Assembly: GCA_032123435.1 (NCBI GenBank)
Contig: JAQBFJ010000212.1
Coordinates: 1-5,965, forward strand
Length of the DNA stretch: 5,965 bases
DNA from: JAQBFJ01 sp032123435
Lineage (GTDB): Bacteria; Verrucomicrobiota; Kiritimatiellia; UBA8416; JAQBFJ01
Reading direction: 5' to 3'
Made by a program: the position numbers and the translations under genes. The notes under the pieces are model-generated. The model had not been told where the DNA came from. It made no database searches and saw only the letters and a list, made by a program, of their open reading frames with translations. Of the stretch, positions 1-5,716 are shown piece by piece; within the stretch, counting starts at the first letter, position 1; each line of letters starts with the position of its first letter.

Positions 1-651
1 AAAAAAGCGGAATACCATGGTCAGGTAGCCTACGGCAGGGATCGTCTACCGGAAGACAGAATTGAAGCCGTGGCACAGAAATGGGTAGCCGTAATTTCCC
101 GTAAACGGAACATGGCTATGACCTGCATCAACAACGGATCTTATGGTTCTGATTTCCGGGATGGCGAGTTAAGACTTTCGCTTCTGCGTTCAGCCGGATA
201 TTCCGCCCATCCGATCAGTGGTCGTGATTCCATGCCGGCCAACCGGTTTTCCACCCGTATTGATCAGGGTGAACGCTGTTTTTCATTCTGGATCAATGCA
301 GGCAGTATTGCGAACCGAATGGATTCTGTGGACAGGGAAGCGCTCGCGATCAATGAGAAGCCAATGGCTCTCTCGTTCTTTCCTTCCGGCGAGGGCCGTG
401 AACTGAATCCATTTATTACTGTTGATGATCCATGTGTGCAGATAGCGGCCATCAAGAAATCGGAAAAAGGTGCTAAGCTTGTGGTACGGCTGTTTGAGTC
501 GACCGGCAGAAAACGGTCTGTTACGATAAATTTGCGGTTTGCCGCTATGAAAAAAAGAATTAGGCTCGGCTGTTTTGAGGTAAAGACGATGATAATTGAT
601 CTGGATCGAAAAACATGGCGGGAAACAGATTTAATGGAGGGTATTCATTGA
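1..651 (+). CDS. Alpha-mannosidase, GH38 family, C-terminal part (5' end outside window)
   Basis: The reading frame is open from base 1 and ends at a TGA at 649-651, giving 216 residues of the C-terminal beta-sandwich region of a glycoside hydrolase family 38 enzyme. This family hydrolyses alpha-mannosides by a retaining mechanism with a metal ion in the N-terminal catalytic domain, which is not in the window. Family-typical stretches are CINNGSYGSDFRDGELRLSL (about residues 37-56), LLRSAGYSAHPI just after it, then DQGERCFSFWI, an LNPFITVDDP segment, and a last strand pair with VVRLFESTG. The ending IIDLDRKTWRETDL also fits the family C-terminus. The GTG at 70 is an internal codon, not a start, because homology runs through it. 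No signal peptide can be judged. The gene converges on the tRNA with a 2-bp gap, so no separate terminator fits between them. Assignment to GH38 is recognition of family motifs; substrate linkage is unknown. Confidence 0.9.
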   Translation, partial: KKAEYHGQVAYGRDRLPEDRIEAVAQKWVAVISRKRNMAMTCINNGSYGSDFRDGELRLSLLRSAGYSAHPISGRDSMPANRFSTRIDQGERCFSFWINAGSIANRMDSVDREALAINEKPMALSFFPSGEGRELNPFITVDDPCVQIAAIKKSEKGAKLVVRLFESTGRKRSVTINLRFAAMKKRIRLGCFEVKTMIIDLDRKTWRETDLMEGIH

Positions 652-653
652 TA

Positions 654-729
654 TGGAGCCAGCTCCCGGACTCGAACCGGGGACCTGGTGATTACAAATC
701 ACCTGCTCTGCCGACTGAGCTAAGCTGGC
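654..729 (-). tRNA. tRNA-Thr (anticodon UGU), CCA encoded
   Basis: The reverse complement folds as a complete cloverleaf of 76 nt including an encoded CCA (654-656). The acceptor stem is GCCAGCT paired with AGCTGGC (723-729 with 658-664). The D-stem is GCTC/GAGC. The anticodon stem is GGTGA/TCACC around the loop TTTGTAA, which gives anticodon TGT. The variable loop is five bases. The T-stem is CCCGG/CCGGG around TTCGAGT. The discriminator base is U, as is usual for bacterial tRNA-Thr. It reads ACA and probably other ACN codons. Its 3' end lies 2 bp from the stop of the convergent mannosidase gene. No copy of its 3' end is visible elsewhere in the window, so there is no sign of an integration attachment duplication here. 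Confidence 0.97.
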
Positions 730-744
730 CTGAAAAGTGTCGTG

Positions 745-774
745 ATAATGCCGTAGAAAGTGATTGCGAGTCAA
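745..774 (-). promoter_or_regulatory. Predicted sigma70-type promoter of the tRNA-Thr gene
   Basis: On the minus strand, TTGACT (769-774) and CATTAT (745-750) are separated by 18 bases, matching five of six and four of six consensus positions. Transcription would start near 738, about nine bases before the mature tRNA 5' end. The -35 hexamer overlaps the TGA stop (771-773) of the Trm112-like gene, so the tRNA promoter sits directly at the end of that gene. This is pattern-based and not measured. Confidence 0.6.
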
Positions 775-1076
775 GTCTTTGCTGACTGTGTAAAGCCGGG
801 AATATTCTTTGTATGTATGGCTTCTTCTTCAAGCAGGCATGGGATCCCATCAAGTATTCTGTAAATGCGTGAATGGTCTTCGGTTACGAGTGCTTCGCTG
901 ACGGGCTCGGTGACGGGCTGGCCGTCGGCAAGCGTTATTTCATTATCGGCTATTTTCCGGTTCAACAATGCAAGCAGTGCCTGATCAAGCTGGAGAAGTT
1001 TTTTATGACTTATTGGACATACGAGTATATCGAGGAATCTATTGGGCAATGAGCTGTTACTGATGCTGTTGTTCAT
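771..1076 (-). CDS. Trm112-like (UPF0434/YcaR-type) small protein
   Basis: A 101-residue protein of the Trm112p-like family (PF03966). In eukaryotes and archaea, members bind and activate SAM-dependent methyltransferases; most bacterial members are uncharacterised. Visible family marks are FLDILVCPISHKKL at residues 14-27, and near the C-terminus EDHSRIYRILDGIPCLLEEE (66-85), the usual 'xYPIRDGIPxxL' end. The middle region DGQPVTEPVSEALV (51-64) is typical of a longer bacterial subgroup. The classical four-Cys zinc site is not present: only Cys20 and Cys80 remain, so zinc binding is doubtful. I chose the ATG at 1074-1076 rather than the ATG at 1119-1121 because an AAGGAA Shine-Dalgarno lies about seven bases upstream and the extra 15 residues are not family-like. 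It follows the methyltransferase gene on the same strand, which suggests partnership, although a 318-bp gap separates them. The tail after residue 87 is not conserved to my knowledge. Confidence 0.85.
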   Translation of the reverse strand: MNNSISNSSLPNRFLDILVCPISHKKLLQLDQALLALLNRKIADNEITLADGQPVTEPVSEALVTEDHSRIYRILDGIPCLLEEEAIHTKNIPGFTQSAKT

Positions 1077-1083
1077 TAAAGTT

Positions 1084-1089
1084 TTCCTT
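1084..1089 (-). promoter_or_regulatory. Ribosome binding site deciding the start of the Trm112-like gene
   Basis: AAGGAA on the minus strand lies seven bases before the ATG at 1074-1076. It favours this start over the longer in-frame reading that begins at 1121, which has no comparable site. It is one of only two clear Shine-Dalgarno sequences in the window. Confidence 0.7.
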
Positions 1090-1193
1090 AGCCCGCTTAT
1101 TTCATGAAGAATTGCATGCATTTTTTCTTGCTGATTCTTATGAAATAACCTCTTTATTGCACGAGTTCAGAGTGCGTAAGCGCCAAGGATCCA

Positions 1194-1225
1194 GACGTTC
1201 GGCTATAGTAACTATGCCGAACGTC
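1194..1225. repeat. Long inverted repeat / hairpin
   Basis: GACGTTCGGC (1194-1203) is perfectly complementary to GCCGAACGTC (1216-1225). Inside it, ATAG (1205-1208) pairs with CTAT (1212-1215) around a TAA loop, with one bulged T at 1204. This makes a 14-bp stem in 32 bases. No T-run follows on either strand, so it is not a standard intrinsic terminator. It lies about 170 bases after the methyltransferase stop and about 120 bases before the Trm112-like start. It could be an mRNA-stabilising structure, a dispersed palindromic repeat unit or a protein-binding palindrome. Confidence 0.8.
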
Positions 1226-1394
1226 GCAGAACGCAGGCGATTGCGTGCTCTGGGCTTGCCTTTGGTGAAGAAAATCGAACACAGTTTTGCAGCACGGCCT
1301 GCCAACACAATCCGTGTCATAACGGCATATATACATGTCACTTACCATTCTCCCTGTTTCACAATCGTTCGGTTTTCTCCATGCAATATGCGGG

Positions 1395-2609
1395 TTAATG
1401 TTGTATTACACAATTCTTAAACACAGGCTTGGATCCTTTTTCGGAGAACCAGGCTATTCCTTCGGATACCAGGTCGAAACGGAACAGGGTATTGATTCCT
1501 GGTGGTGTCGGGATATTGGCGTTGATTTCGATCGTCTTGCCTGGCTCTACGTCGTGAGGAAGATCCACTCTTGCATAGTCCAGATCAGTCAATTCTGATA
1601 TACTGCGGAACAGGGAGACGCCGAGTTTGACCTGGCCGAGCGGCCCGTCTGGATTTCGGGCAAGCCAGCGGGTCATACCGGTATTGGTAATCTTCAGGTT
1701 GATGGGTATAGATGTTTGGCCTGGCTTGATTATTGTCGGGCATGTGATGGAGTCAAAACGGGCGGTCATGGTGTAGGGACAGGTTGAATCCGTGTACGGC
1801 TTGCCCTTGGCGGCGACAACAATGTGCATGGGGCTGATAATATTCAGCAGGTTTTCAATGATGTCGGCCTGGATTCGTTTAAGGTATTTATAAACTGATA
1901 GTTTTGGTGCTTTCAATGTCGGGTAATATCGCGGCAGAACGCGTATGAGGCCGAAAGACAGTTCGGCTATGGGTCGGATGATTACGTGTGAAAAGCCCGC
2001 TTGTCTGCATACTCTGCGGAGTGTGGATGGCGGCATGTCCTGTTCCAATACGCCGAACTGCTGCATTTGTGTTATGGATTCAGTTTGGCGGCTGTGTCCT
2101 TTACCGGGTTCCTGTAGTATCAGCACGCCGCCGGGTCGGAGTACGCGATATATTTCAGAGAGTGCGCGTTGCCAATTCGGCACGTGATGCAGGGCGCCGT
2201 AACACATGGCGGCATCAACAGTTTCATTTGCCAGCGGGATGGCGGTCATATCGGCGACGCACAGGCGGCTTTGCGGTTGAAGACGTTGTTTGCCGATTCT
2301 GAGCATATCGTGACAGATATCGAGTGAGATGGTTTTGTAATGAAGTTTCTGGAGCCATTCGCTTATCCAGCAAGCGCCTGCGCCGAGATCTAGAATAGTT
2401 GAACCCGGTCCGCGCGGCAGGCTGGCAAGCATTCCGGTAAAGATGGATATTTCGACACGTGATTTTTCGGTACTGAGTGATGTTCCGCCAAGAAATGGTT
2501 TTGAAAGCAGGTATTCGGTATCGTGCAGTTTTTTAACGTGTTCTTTTTCCGCTTGTCGCGCGTTTCGCATTAATTGCGGTGATATATTGTTATTCACGGC
2601 ATTATTCAT
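1395..2609 (-). CDS. Class I SAM-dependent methyltransferase with C-terminal Ig-like domain
   Basis: A 404-residue protein in two parts. Residues about 45-265 are a Rossmann-fold methyltransferase. Motif I is ILDLGAGACW (72-81), an acidic residue ends the second strand (SLDI, Asp97), CVADMTAIPL (117-126) precedes the third, and the catalytic-face strand runs into GALHHVP (138-144). LRPGGVLILQEPG (157-169) follows, as in the Methyltransf_11 group. Residues about 280-392 form a beta-rich domain with PINLKITNTGMTRWL (302-316), LPHDVEPGKTIEI and FDLVSEGIAWF. This resembles the Ig-like domain attached to some methyltransferases in surface polysaccharide or glycan clusters, so a sugar or lipid-linked glycan is a possible substrate; this is inference. 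It has no signal peptide and is probably cytoplasmic. It lies 69 bp after the hydrolase gene with no visible terminator, so co-transcription is possible. The start at 2609 has only a weak GGA very close to it. The Trm112-like gene is next downstream. Confidence 0.85.
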   Translation of the reverse strand: MNNAVNNNISPQLMRNARQAEKEHVKKLHDTEYLLSKPFLGGTSLSTEKSRVEISIFTGMLASLPRGPGSTILDLGAGACWISEWLQKLHYKTISLDICHDMLRIGKQRLQPQSRLCVADMTAIPLANETVDAAMCYGALHHVPNWQRALSEIYRVLRPGGVLILQEPGKGHSRQTESITQMQQFGVLEQDMPPSTLRRVCRQAGFSHVIIRPIAELSFGLIRVLPRYYPTLKAPKLSVYKYLKRIQADIIENLLNIISPMHIVVAAKGKPYTDSTCPYTMTARFDSITCPTIIKPGQTSIPINLKITNTGMTRWLARNPDGPLGQVKLGVSLFRSISELTDLDYARVDLPHDVEPGKTIEINANIPTPPGINTLFRFDLVSEGIAWFSEKGSKPVFKNCVIQH

Positions 2610-2678
2610 AATCCATTTTTCTGCTGTTGAGACAGTCTATCAGCCGATGGGCATGAAAGTCACATTATTTCGAGTGTT

Positions 2679-3680
2679 TTATCGGGTGTTTTTGACATGT
2701 ATCTTATTTTTTATCAATCGGATTTTTGCTGAGACAAATCTTTGCAGGTATATTCTATTGCGGAAGATTGCGTAAAGGCCGAAGGGCATAAAGACGGTAT
2801 AGGAGAGAAGTTTTATGAAATTGAGGTCAGGTAATACAAATGTGGAAGCGCGATAGAGATTCCAGAAGGTAATGATACAGGCGAGCCAGACTGTTGTGAA
2901 GTTGGCTGACGCGTTATTTGAATGGACTACTTTCAGGCCTTCTACCCGGTTTATTCGGAACGGCCAGCAGATATTGCTTCCCATGAAGCCCGTCTGGTCG
3001 AGTGCGATATGGGCTGTGTAAGCTGAAAAAATAACCAGCGCGGCAAGTGGCCCCCATATTGCGCCGCCTGTCAAAGCTGTCAGCAGGCCCATGATGAGGC
3101 TATGGCTCCATTGGCGGTGCCATGGTATGAAACGCGGGATGACAAAGTGTTTATCGGCAGGTATCATTTCAAAGACTGGACCGTCGAGTATATCGATTTT
3201 GGTTGTTGCCTGGTAGTCCAGTTTTACATCGCAATGTAACGTGGCGCAGGCCTCTGGCATTTTCTTGTTTCGAGTATCATGAGCGGGTATTCCGTTCATA
3301 TCCATTACGGGTCCGTATGACACTATGACTTCGTGTGCGGCGGTATCAAAGGTTACTTTATATTGTTGCCACAGGTCCGGGCCTACGGGAATGGTATTGA
3401 GTTTAATACGGATATGTTTACCTGTGGCGTGTGCTGTGTTGACCGCGTGGGCGACAATATTGGCGATCATGCCGGGATCTGGTTTATTGGGGTCAGGTAT
3501 TACTTCGATATCGTGTTTATAAAAAAAGCGTGAAAACTTGAAATCAATGGTATCAGGCAATAGTCCGAAGACGCCGCCGAGTATAAAATATAGCGGGTTC
3601 CCTGTCATGGCGGTATTTACGGCTTCCGGGAAGCATGATGCGGCGGCGATTCCTACTGTAAAATGTGAAATACCTTTCAT
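2679..3680 (-). CDS. YdjM/DUF457-type membrane metal-dependent hydrolase with inserted domain
   Basis: A 333-residue membrane protein of the YdjM-like family (PF04307), annotated as inner-membrane metal-dependent hydrolases; their true substrates are mostly unknown. The metal-ligand-like motifs are in family order: HFTVG (6-10), GLLPDTIDF (39-47), HRQWSHSL (188-195) and AHIALDQTGFMG (223-234), followed by CWPF (238-241). Hydrophobic segments lie around 28-42, 195-230, 262-278 and 288-306, and the C-terminal tail is basic. Residues about 58-180 are an insertion between the LPDTIDF and HRQWSHS motifs. It is polar, has alternating strand-like stretches (IRIKLNTIPVG, YKVTFDTAAHEVIVSYGPV, CDVKLDY) and is absent from the short family members I know. 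The start overlaps the stop of the permease gene as ATGA and carries a TAGGAT ribosome site. It is therefore translated from the same message as the two genes before it. Confidence 0.82.
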   Translation of the reverse strand: MKGISHFTVGIAAASCFPEAVNTAMTGNPLYFILGGVFGLLPDTIDFKFSRFFYKHDIEVIPDPNKPDPGMIANIVAHAVNTAHATGKHIRIKLNTIPVGPDLWQQYKVTFDTAAHEVIVSYGPVMDMNGIPAHDTRNKKMPEACATLHCDVKLDYQATTKIDILDGPVFEMIPADKHFVIPRFIPWHRQWSHSLIMGLLTALTGGAIWGPLAALVIFSAYTAHIALDQTGFMGSNICWPFRINRVEGLKVVHSNNASANFTTVWLACIITFWNLYRASTFVLPDLNFIKLLSYTVFMPFGLYAIFRNRIYLQRFVSAKIRLIKNKIHVKNTR

Positions 3681-4987
3681 AATAATCCTAATATTTTTGC
3701 GATTGGCTGGCCTAATCCGGACATGTTACATGCTATAGGCAGTAGTATAATGCCGAGACAGTTCATACGTCTTGATCCGTAGAGTACAGGGATCAGCCCT
3801 ATTGCGGTTGCCGTAAGTGTTATAAGGAGTCCAATCCATCCGGTGATAGTGATGACGAATATGGCGGCAATGGAGAGAGAGATGATGGAAATATTATGGA
3901 ATCCGTATTTTGTCGTAAAGGTTATGATGTATCTGGTTATGGGTCCAACGAGAAGGAACGCCGTACAGCCTGAGATTGCGACTGATGCGAGTGCGATATA
4001 GTAATCATAATATGAGGAGGAGGTCGTGTAGATGCCGCTGATCATCCATGCAGCGCCGCCGCGTGTCATTGTCAGGTTAGGCAGAAAGAAGAACAATAAT
4101 GTTCCCGTGTAGTAGATGAGTTTCGATGTGCCCTGTGAAGTCAGGAACGCGCGGTCATCGCGTATTGCTGTCGCGTGGCCGGCGAGGAATCCGCCGACGC
4201 CGGCTGTAACTACAGGTATAAAAGCTGAGAACATGCCGCCGAGGGCGCCGGCCGCAGTTCCTTTAGCGATAGCGGTTCTATCCATGTTGGTAGAAAATTG
4301 TTGGGGCGGAATTCGGACATTGCTTATGATATTAAGGATAAGCCATGGCATGGTAAACAGGCCGATGAATGCCGGCATGAGGTTCTGGAAGGATGAGTTT
4401 ACAGGAATTGGTGATTTATAGATCAGAATGAAGCCAAGCAAGCCGGAGAGCAGGAATGTGAGCAGGCCGGCGGATGTGGTTTTGCAGCTGTTAAGGAATT
4501 TCCGCCAGCCGCCCTGTCCGAGTCTACCGGTTTTTGGCCATTCGGACATAAGCATGAAGCATATAATACACCATAGGATCCAATGCACATGAGGTCTGAT
4601 CACCGATTGCATAACGGGCAGGACAAACGGTGCGGTTGGCCCGATGATGAACAGTAGAATGAAGAGCCCTGTTAATCCGCCTGCGGCGGTGATGATAACG
4701 CCTTCGAATCCGCGTCCGGTCATAAGATATTTCTGGCCCGGCAGTACGGTAAAGACGGAACTTTCATCGGGTGCGGCGAAGATAACGGACGGAATGGTAT
4801 TAAGCATGGAATAGCCGACCATCATGCTCATGGCGCATGGGATCAATATTTCGGGCGGCACCGTGAGTTGGAAGGAATATAACGCGATGATAATTACGGC
4901 CATTACGTTATACACATGAAGGCCTGGAATGCAGGCTAGAAGTGCCGAGCACAAAGTTCCTGTTATTGCTGAGAGAATAATTATCAT
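3677..4987 (-). CDS. TctA-family integral membrane protein (COG1784/DUF112, archaeal type)
   Basis: A 436-residue protein with roughly ten or more hydrophobic segments, related to the large subunit of tripartite tricarboxylate transporters. Several stretches match the COG1784 branch best known from archaea: IPGLHVYNV (20-28), then PSVIFAAPDESSVFTVLPGQ (66-85) with a following GRGFEGV (91-97). The second half repeats the pattern loosely, with PAFIGLFTMPWL (205-216) and GALGGMFSAFIPVVTAGVGG (247-266), as expected for the internally duplicated TctA fold. No gene for TctB or for a TctC-type periplasmic binding protein is present, so it is unlikely to be a standard citrate-type uptake system. The substrate is unknown. 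Its start shares one base with the stop of the preceding OB-fold gene (TAATG) and its stop overlaps the hydrolase start (ATGA), so all three are translationally coupled. No Shine-Dalgarno precedes it, which fits coupling. The branch assignment is recognition from memory. Confidence 0.85.
   Translation of the reverse strand: MIIILSAITGTLCSALLACIPGLHVYNVMAVIIIALYSFQLTVPPEILIPCAMSMMVGYSMLNTIPSVIFAAPDESSVFTVLPGQKYLMTGRGFEGVIITAAGGLTGLFILLFIIGPTAPFVLPVMQSVIRPHVHWILWCIICFMLMSEWPKTGRLGQGGWRKFLNSCKTTSAGLLTFLLSGLLGFILIYKSPIPVNSSFQNLMPAFIGLFTMPWLILNIISNVRIPPQQFSTNMDRTAIAKGTAAGALGGMFSAFIPVVTAGVGGFLAGHATAIRDDRAFLTSQGTSKLIYYTGTLLFFFLPNLTMTRGGAAWMISGIYTTSSSYYDYYIALASVAISGCTAFLLVGPITRYIITFTTKYGFHNISIISLSIAAIFVITITGWIGLLITLTATAIGLIPVLYGSRRMNCLGIILLPIACNMSGLGQPIAKILGLL
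3685..3690 (-). promoter_or_regulatory. Ribosome binding site of the YdjM-type hydrolase gene
   Basis: TAGGAT on the minus strand ends four bases before the ATG at 3678-3680. It lies inside the last codons of the permease gene and supports the ATGA overlap as the genuine start. Confidence 0.65.
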
Positions 4988-5535
4988 TATTTAGCCAGGG
5001 AGTTTGTGGCGAGGATTTTCAAGTTATCTGCTGATTGCAGGCGTAATGTTATTTTATTTTTGGTGGAGACGGTAAGAGTTCCAGCGGCTTCGATAAGGTC
5101 GCCCTTGCATGGTATGAGGTGCATGTTCGCGAGTTGTCTACTGACGTCGTTATATGCGGTGACTCTTAATCTGCCTGAATGGCTGGACACAAGGAAAGAG
5201 ACATAATCTATTTCTTCATTCTCTCTTGCGAGATAAGGTTTATATTCGACTATTCCGGTTATTCGCACCTTAGCGAAGTTCATCATAGGTGTTATTTCAT
5301 TTATTTCTATAACGGGTATTTCATTATGCTGTGCTGTGACGAGGATTATGATCAAGCCCGGTATTGCCAGCAGAAGCGCGGCTTGACGCAGTATGCGTAT
5401 AGACAGCGGTCTATTGGTATCGGTATCGCAATATGGGCAGGTGTTATCCGGTCCGATAAATCGTTCGCATGCCGGGCAGATAATTTTGTGCGTCTGTTGG
5501 CGAGCGTAATTTCTGGTTGATGGTTCATGCGGCAT
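4987..5535 (-). CDS. Membrane-anchored zinc-ribbon and OB-fold protein
   Basis: A 182-residue protein in three parts. A short N-terminal zinc ribbon carries CPAC (20-23) and CPYC (33-36), a four-Cys site. One transmembrane helix spans about residues 50-67. A beta-rich domain (about 85-175) reads as an OB-fold of the nucleic-acid-binding type: FAKVRITGIVEYKPY, YVSFLVSS, GRLRVTAYN, then GDLIEAAGTLTV and KITLRLQSADNLKIL. The ribbon is expected in the cytoplasm and the OB domain outside if the positive-inside rule holds (basic IRILRQ before the helix), but this is inference. Whether it binds nucleic acid, a sugar or a protein is unknown. It is the first gene of the three-gene coupled unit. The start at 5535 is the only plausible one; the leader before it is C-rich and has no Shine-Dalgarno. 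An extended -10 promoter lies about 95 bp upstream. Confidence 0.75.
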   Translation of the reverse strand: MPHEPSTRNYARQQTHKIICPACERFIGPDNTCPYCDTDTNRPLSIRILRQAALLLAIPGLIIILVTAQHNEIPVIEINEITPMMNFAKVRITGIVEYKPYLARENEEIDYVSFLVSSHSGRLRVTAYNDVSRQLANMHLIPCKGDLIEAAGTLTVSTKNKITLRLQSADNLKILATNSLAK

Positions 5536-5609
5536 GTTGAGGGGAAGGGTAGCGCAGAAACGTTGTGGGATAAAGTGTAAATTTATGTAGAAAAATAAGC
5601 ATAAAAGTC

Positions 5610-5637
5610 TTGATTAACAGTTGCACATTATTATACC
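5610..5637 (+). promoter_or_regulatory. Possible promoter for the nucleotidyltransferase gene
   Basis: TTGATT (5610-5615) and TATACC (5632-5637) are 16 bases apart, each matching four of six consensus positions. Transcription would start near 5644, about 150 bases before the nucleotidyltransferase ATG. The -10 shares bases with the opposite-strand TATAAT, so the two could not be occupied at once. Confidence 0.35.
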
Positions 5638-5638
5638 A
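5630..5638 (-). promoter_or_regulatory. Extended -10 promoter for the minus-strand operon
   Basis: On the minus strand TGGTATAAT contains a perfect TATAAT (5630-5635) preceded by the TGn extension. The best -35 position (around 5653-5658, TGCCGA) matches poorly, as is common for extended -10 promoters. Transcription would start near 5623, giving an 88-base leader to the zinc-ribbon/OB-fold gene. It overlaps the -10 of the divergent plus-strand promoter. Confidence 0.5.
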
Positions 5639-5687
5639 TCAAGGCGATTGAGTCGGCAGTTCATAACCATCGGGGAATTACAGGCAT

Positions 5688-5716
5688 GTAATGAGCAGAA
5701 ACGCCCTGATCATTAC
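5688..5716. repeat. Near-perfect hairpin in the nucleotidyltransferase leader
   Basis: GTAATGAGCAG (5688-5698) pairs with CTGATCATTAC (5706-5716) in ten of eleven positions (one G/A mismatch) around a seven-base loop. It begins at the small open frame at 5691 and lies about 80 bases before the nucleotidyltransferase start. It could be an operator palindrome for an autoregulator or an mRNA structure covering a start codon. A weaker six-base inverted repeat, CTGTTG (5716-5721) with CAACAG (5754-5759), follows directly. Confidence 0.65.

Larger units (their letters stand above)
1077..1394. other. 318-bp intergenic region between methyltransferase and Trm112-like genes
   Basis: I find no supportable gene here. 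Several short open frames of about 60-100 codons exist on both strands, but they overlap each other, lack family resemblance and look like chance. The region holds a long hairpin at 1194-1225, described separately, and the ribosome binding site of the Trm112-like gene. The ATG at 1119-1121 extends the Trm112 frame upstream but is unlikely to be used. A promoter for the Trm112-like gene probably lies here, but I see no convincing -35/-10 pair. Confidence 0.6.

Noticed and set aside
654..729. tRNA-Thr as an integration site bounding a mobile island
   Set aside because: No integrase gene and no duplicate of the tRNA 3' end are seen in the window.
1077..1121. Longer 116-residue reading of the Trm112-like protein from the ATG at 1121
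   Set aside because: The extra 15 residues do not match the family, and the AAGGAA ribosome site is placed for the ATG at 1076.
1140..1190. TTACGC and TAAAGA, 17 bases apart, as a promoter for the Trm112-like gene
   Set aside because: Both hexamers match the consensus too poorly to claim over background.
1112..1420. Open frames of 60-100 codons on both strands of the 318-bp gap
   Set aside because: They overlap each other in different frames, partly run into the methyltransferase gene, and show no family motif.
2610..2678. Terminator between the hydrolase and methyltransferase genes
   Set aside because: Only a three-base-pair stem can be drawn (GCC/GGC) and no T-run follows, so readthrough is more likely.
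5525..5603. A 25-codon frame in the leader of the OB-fold gene on the minus strand
   Set aside because: It has no ribosome site and no similarity. Its overlap with the gene start is probably chance.
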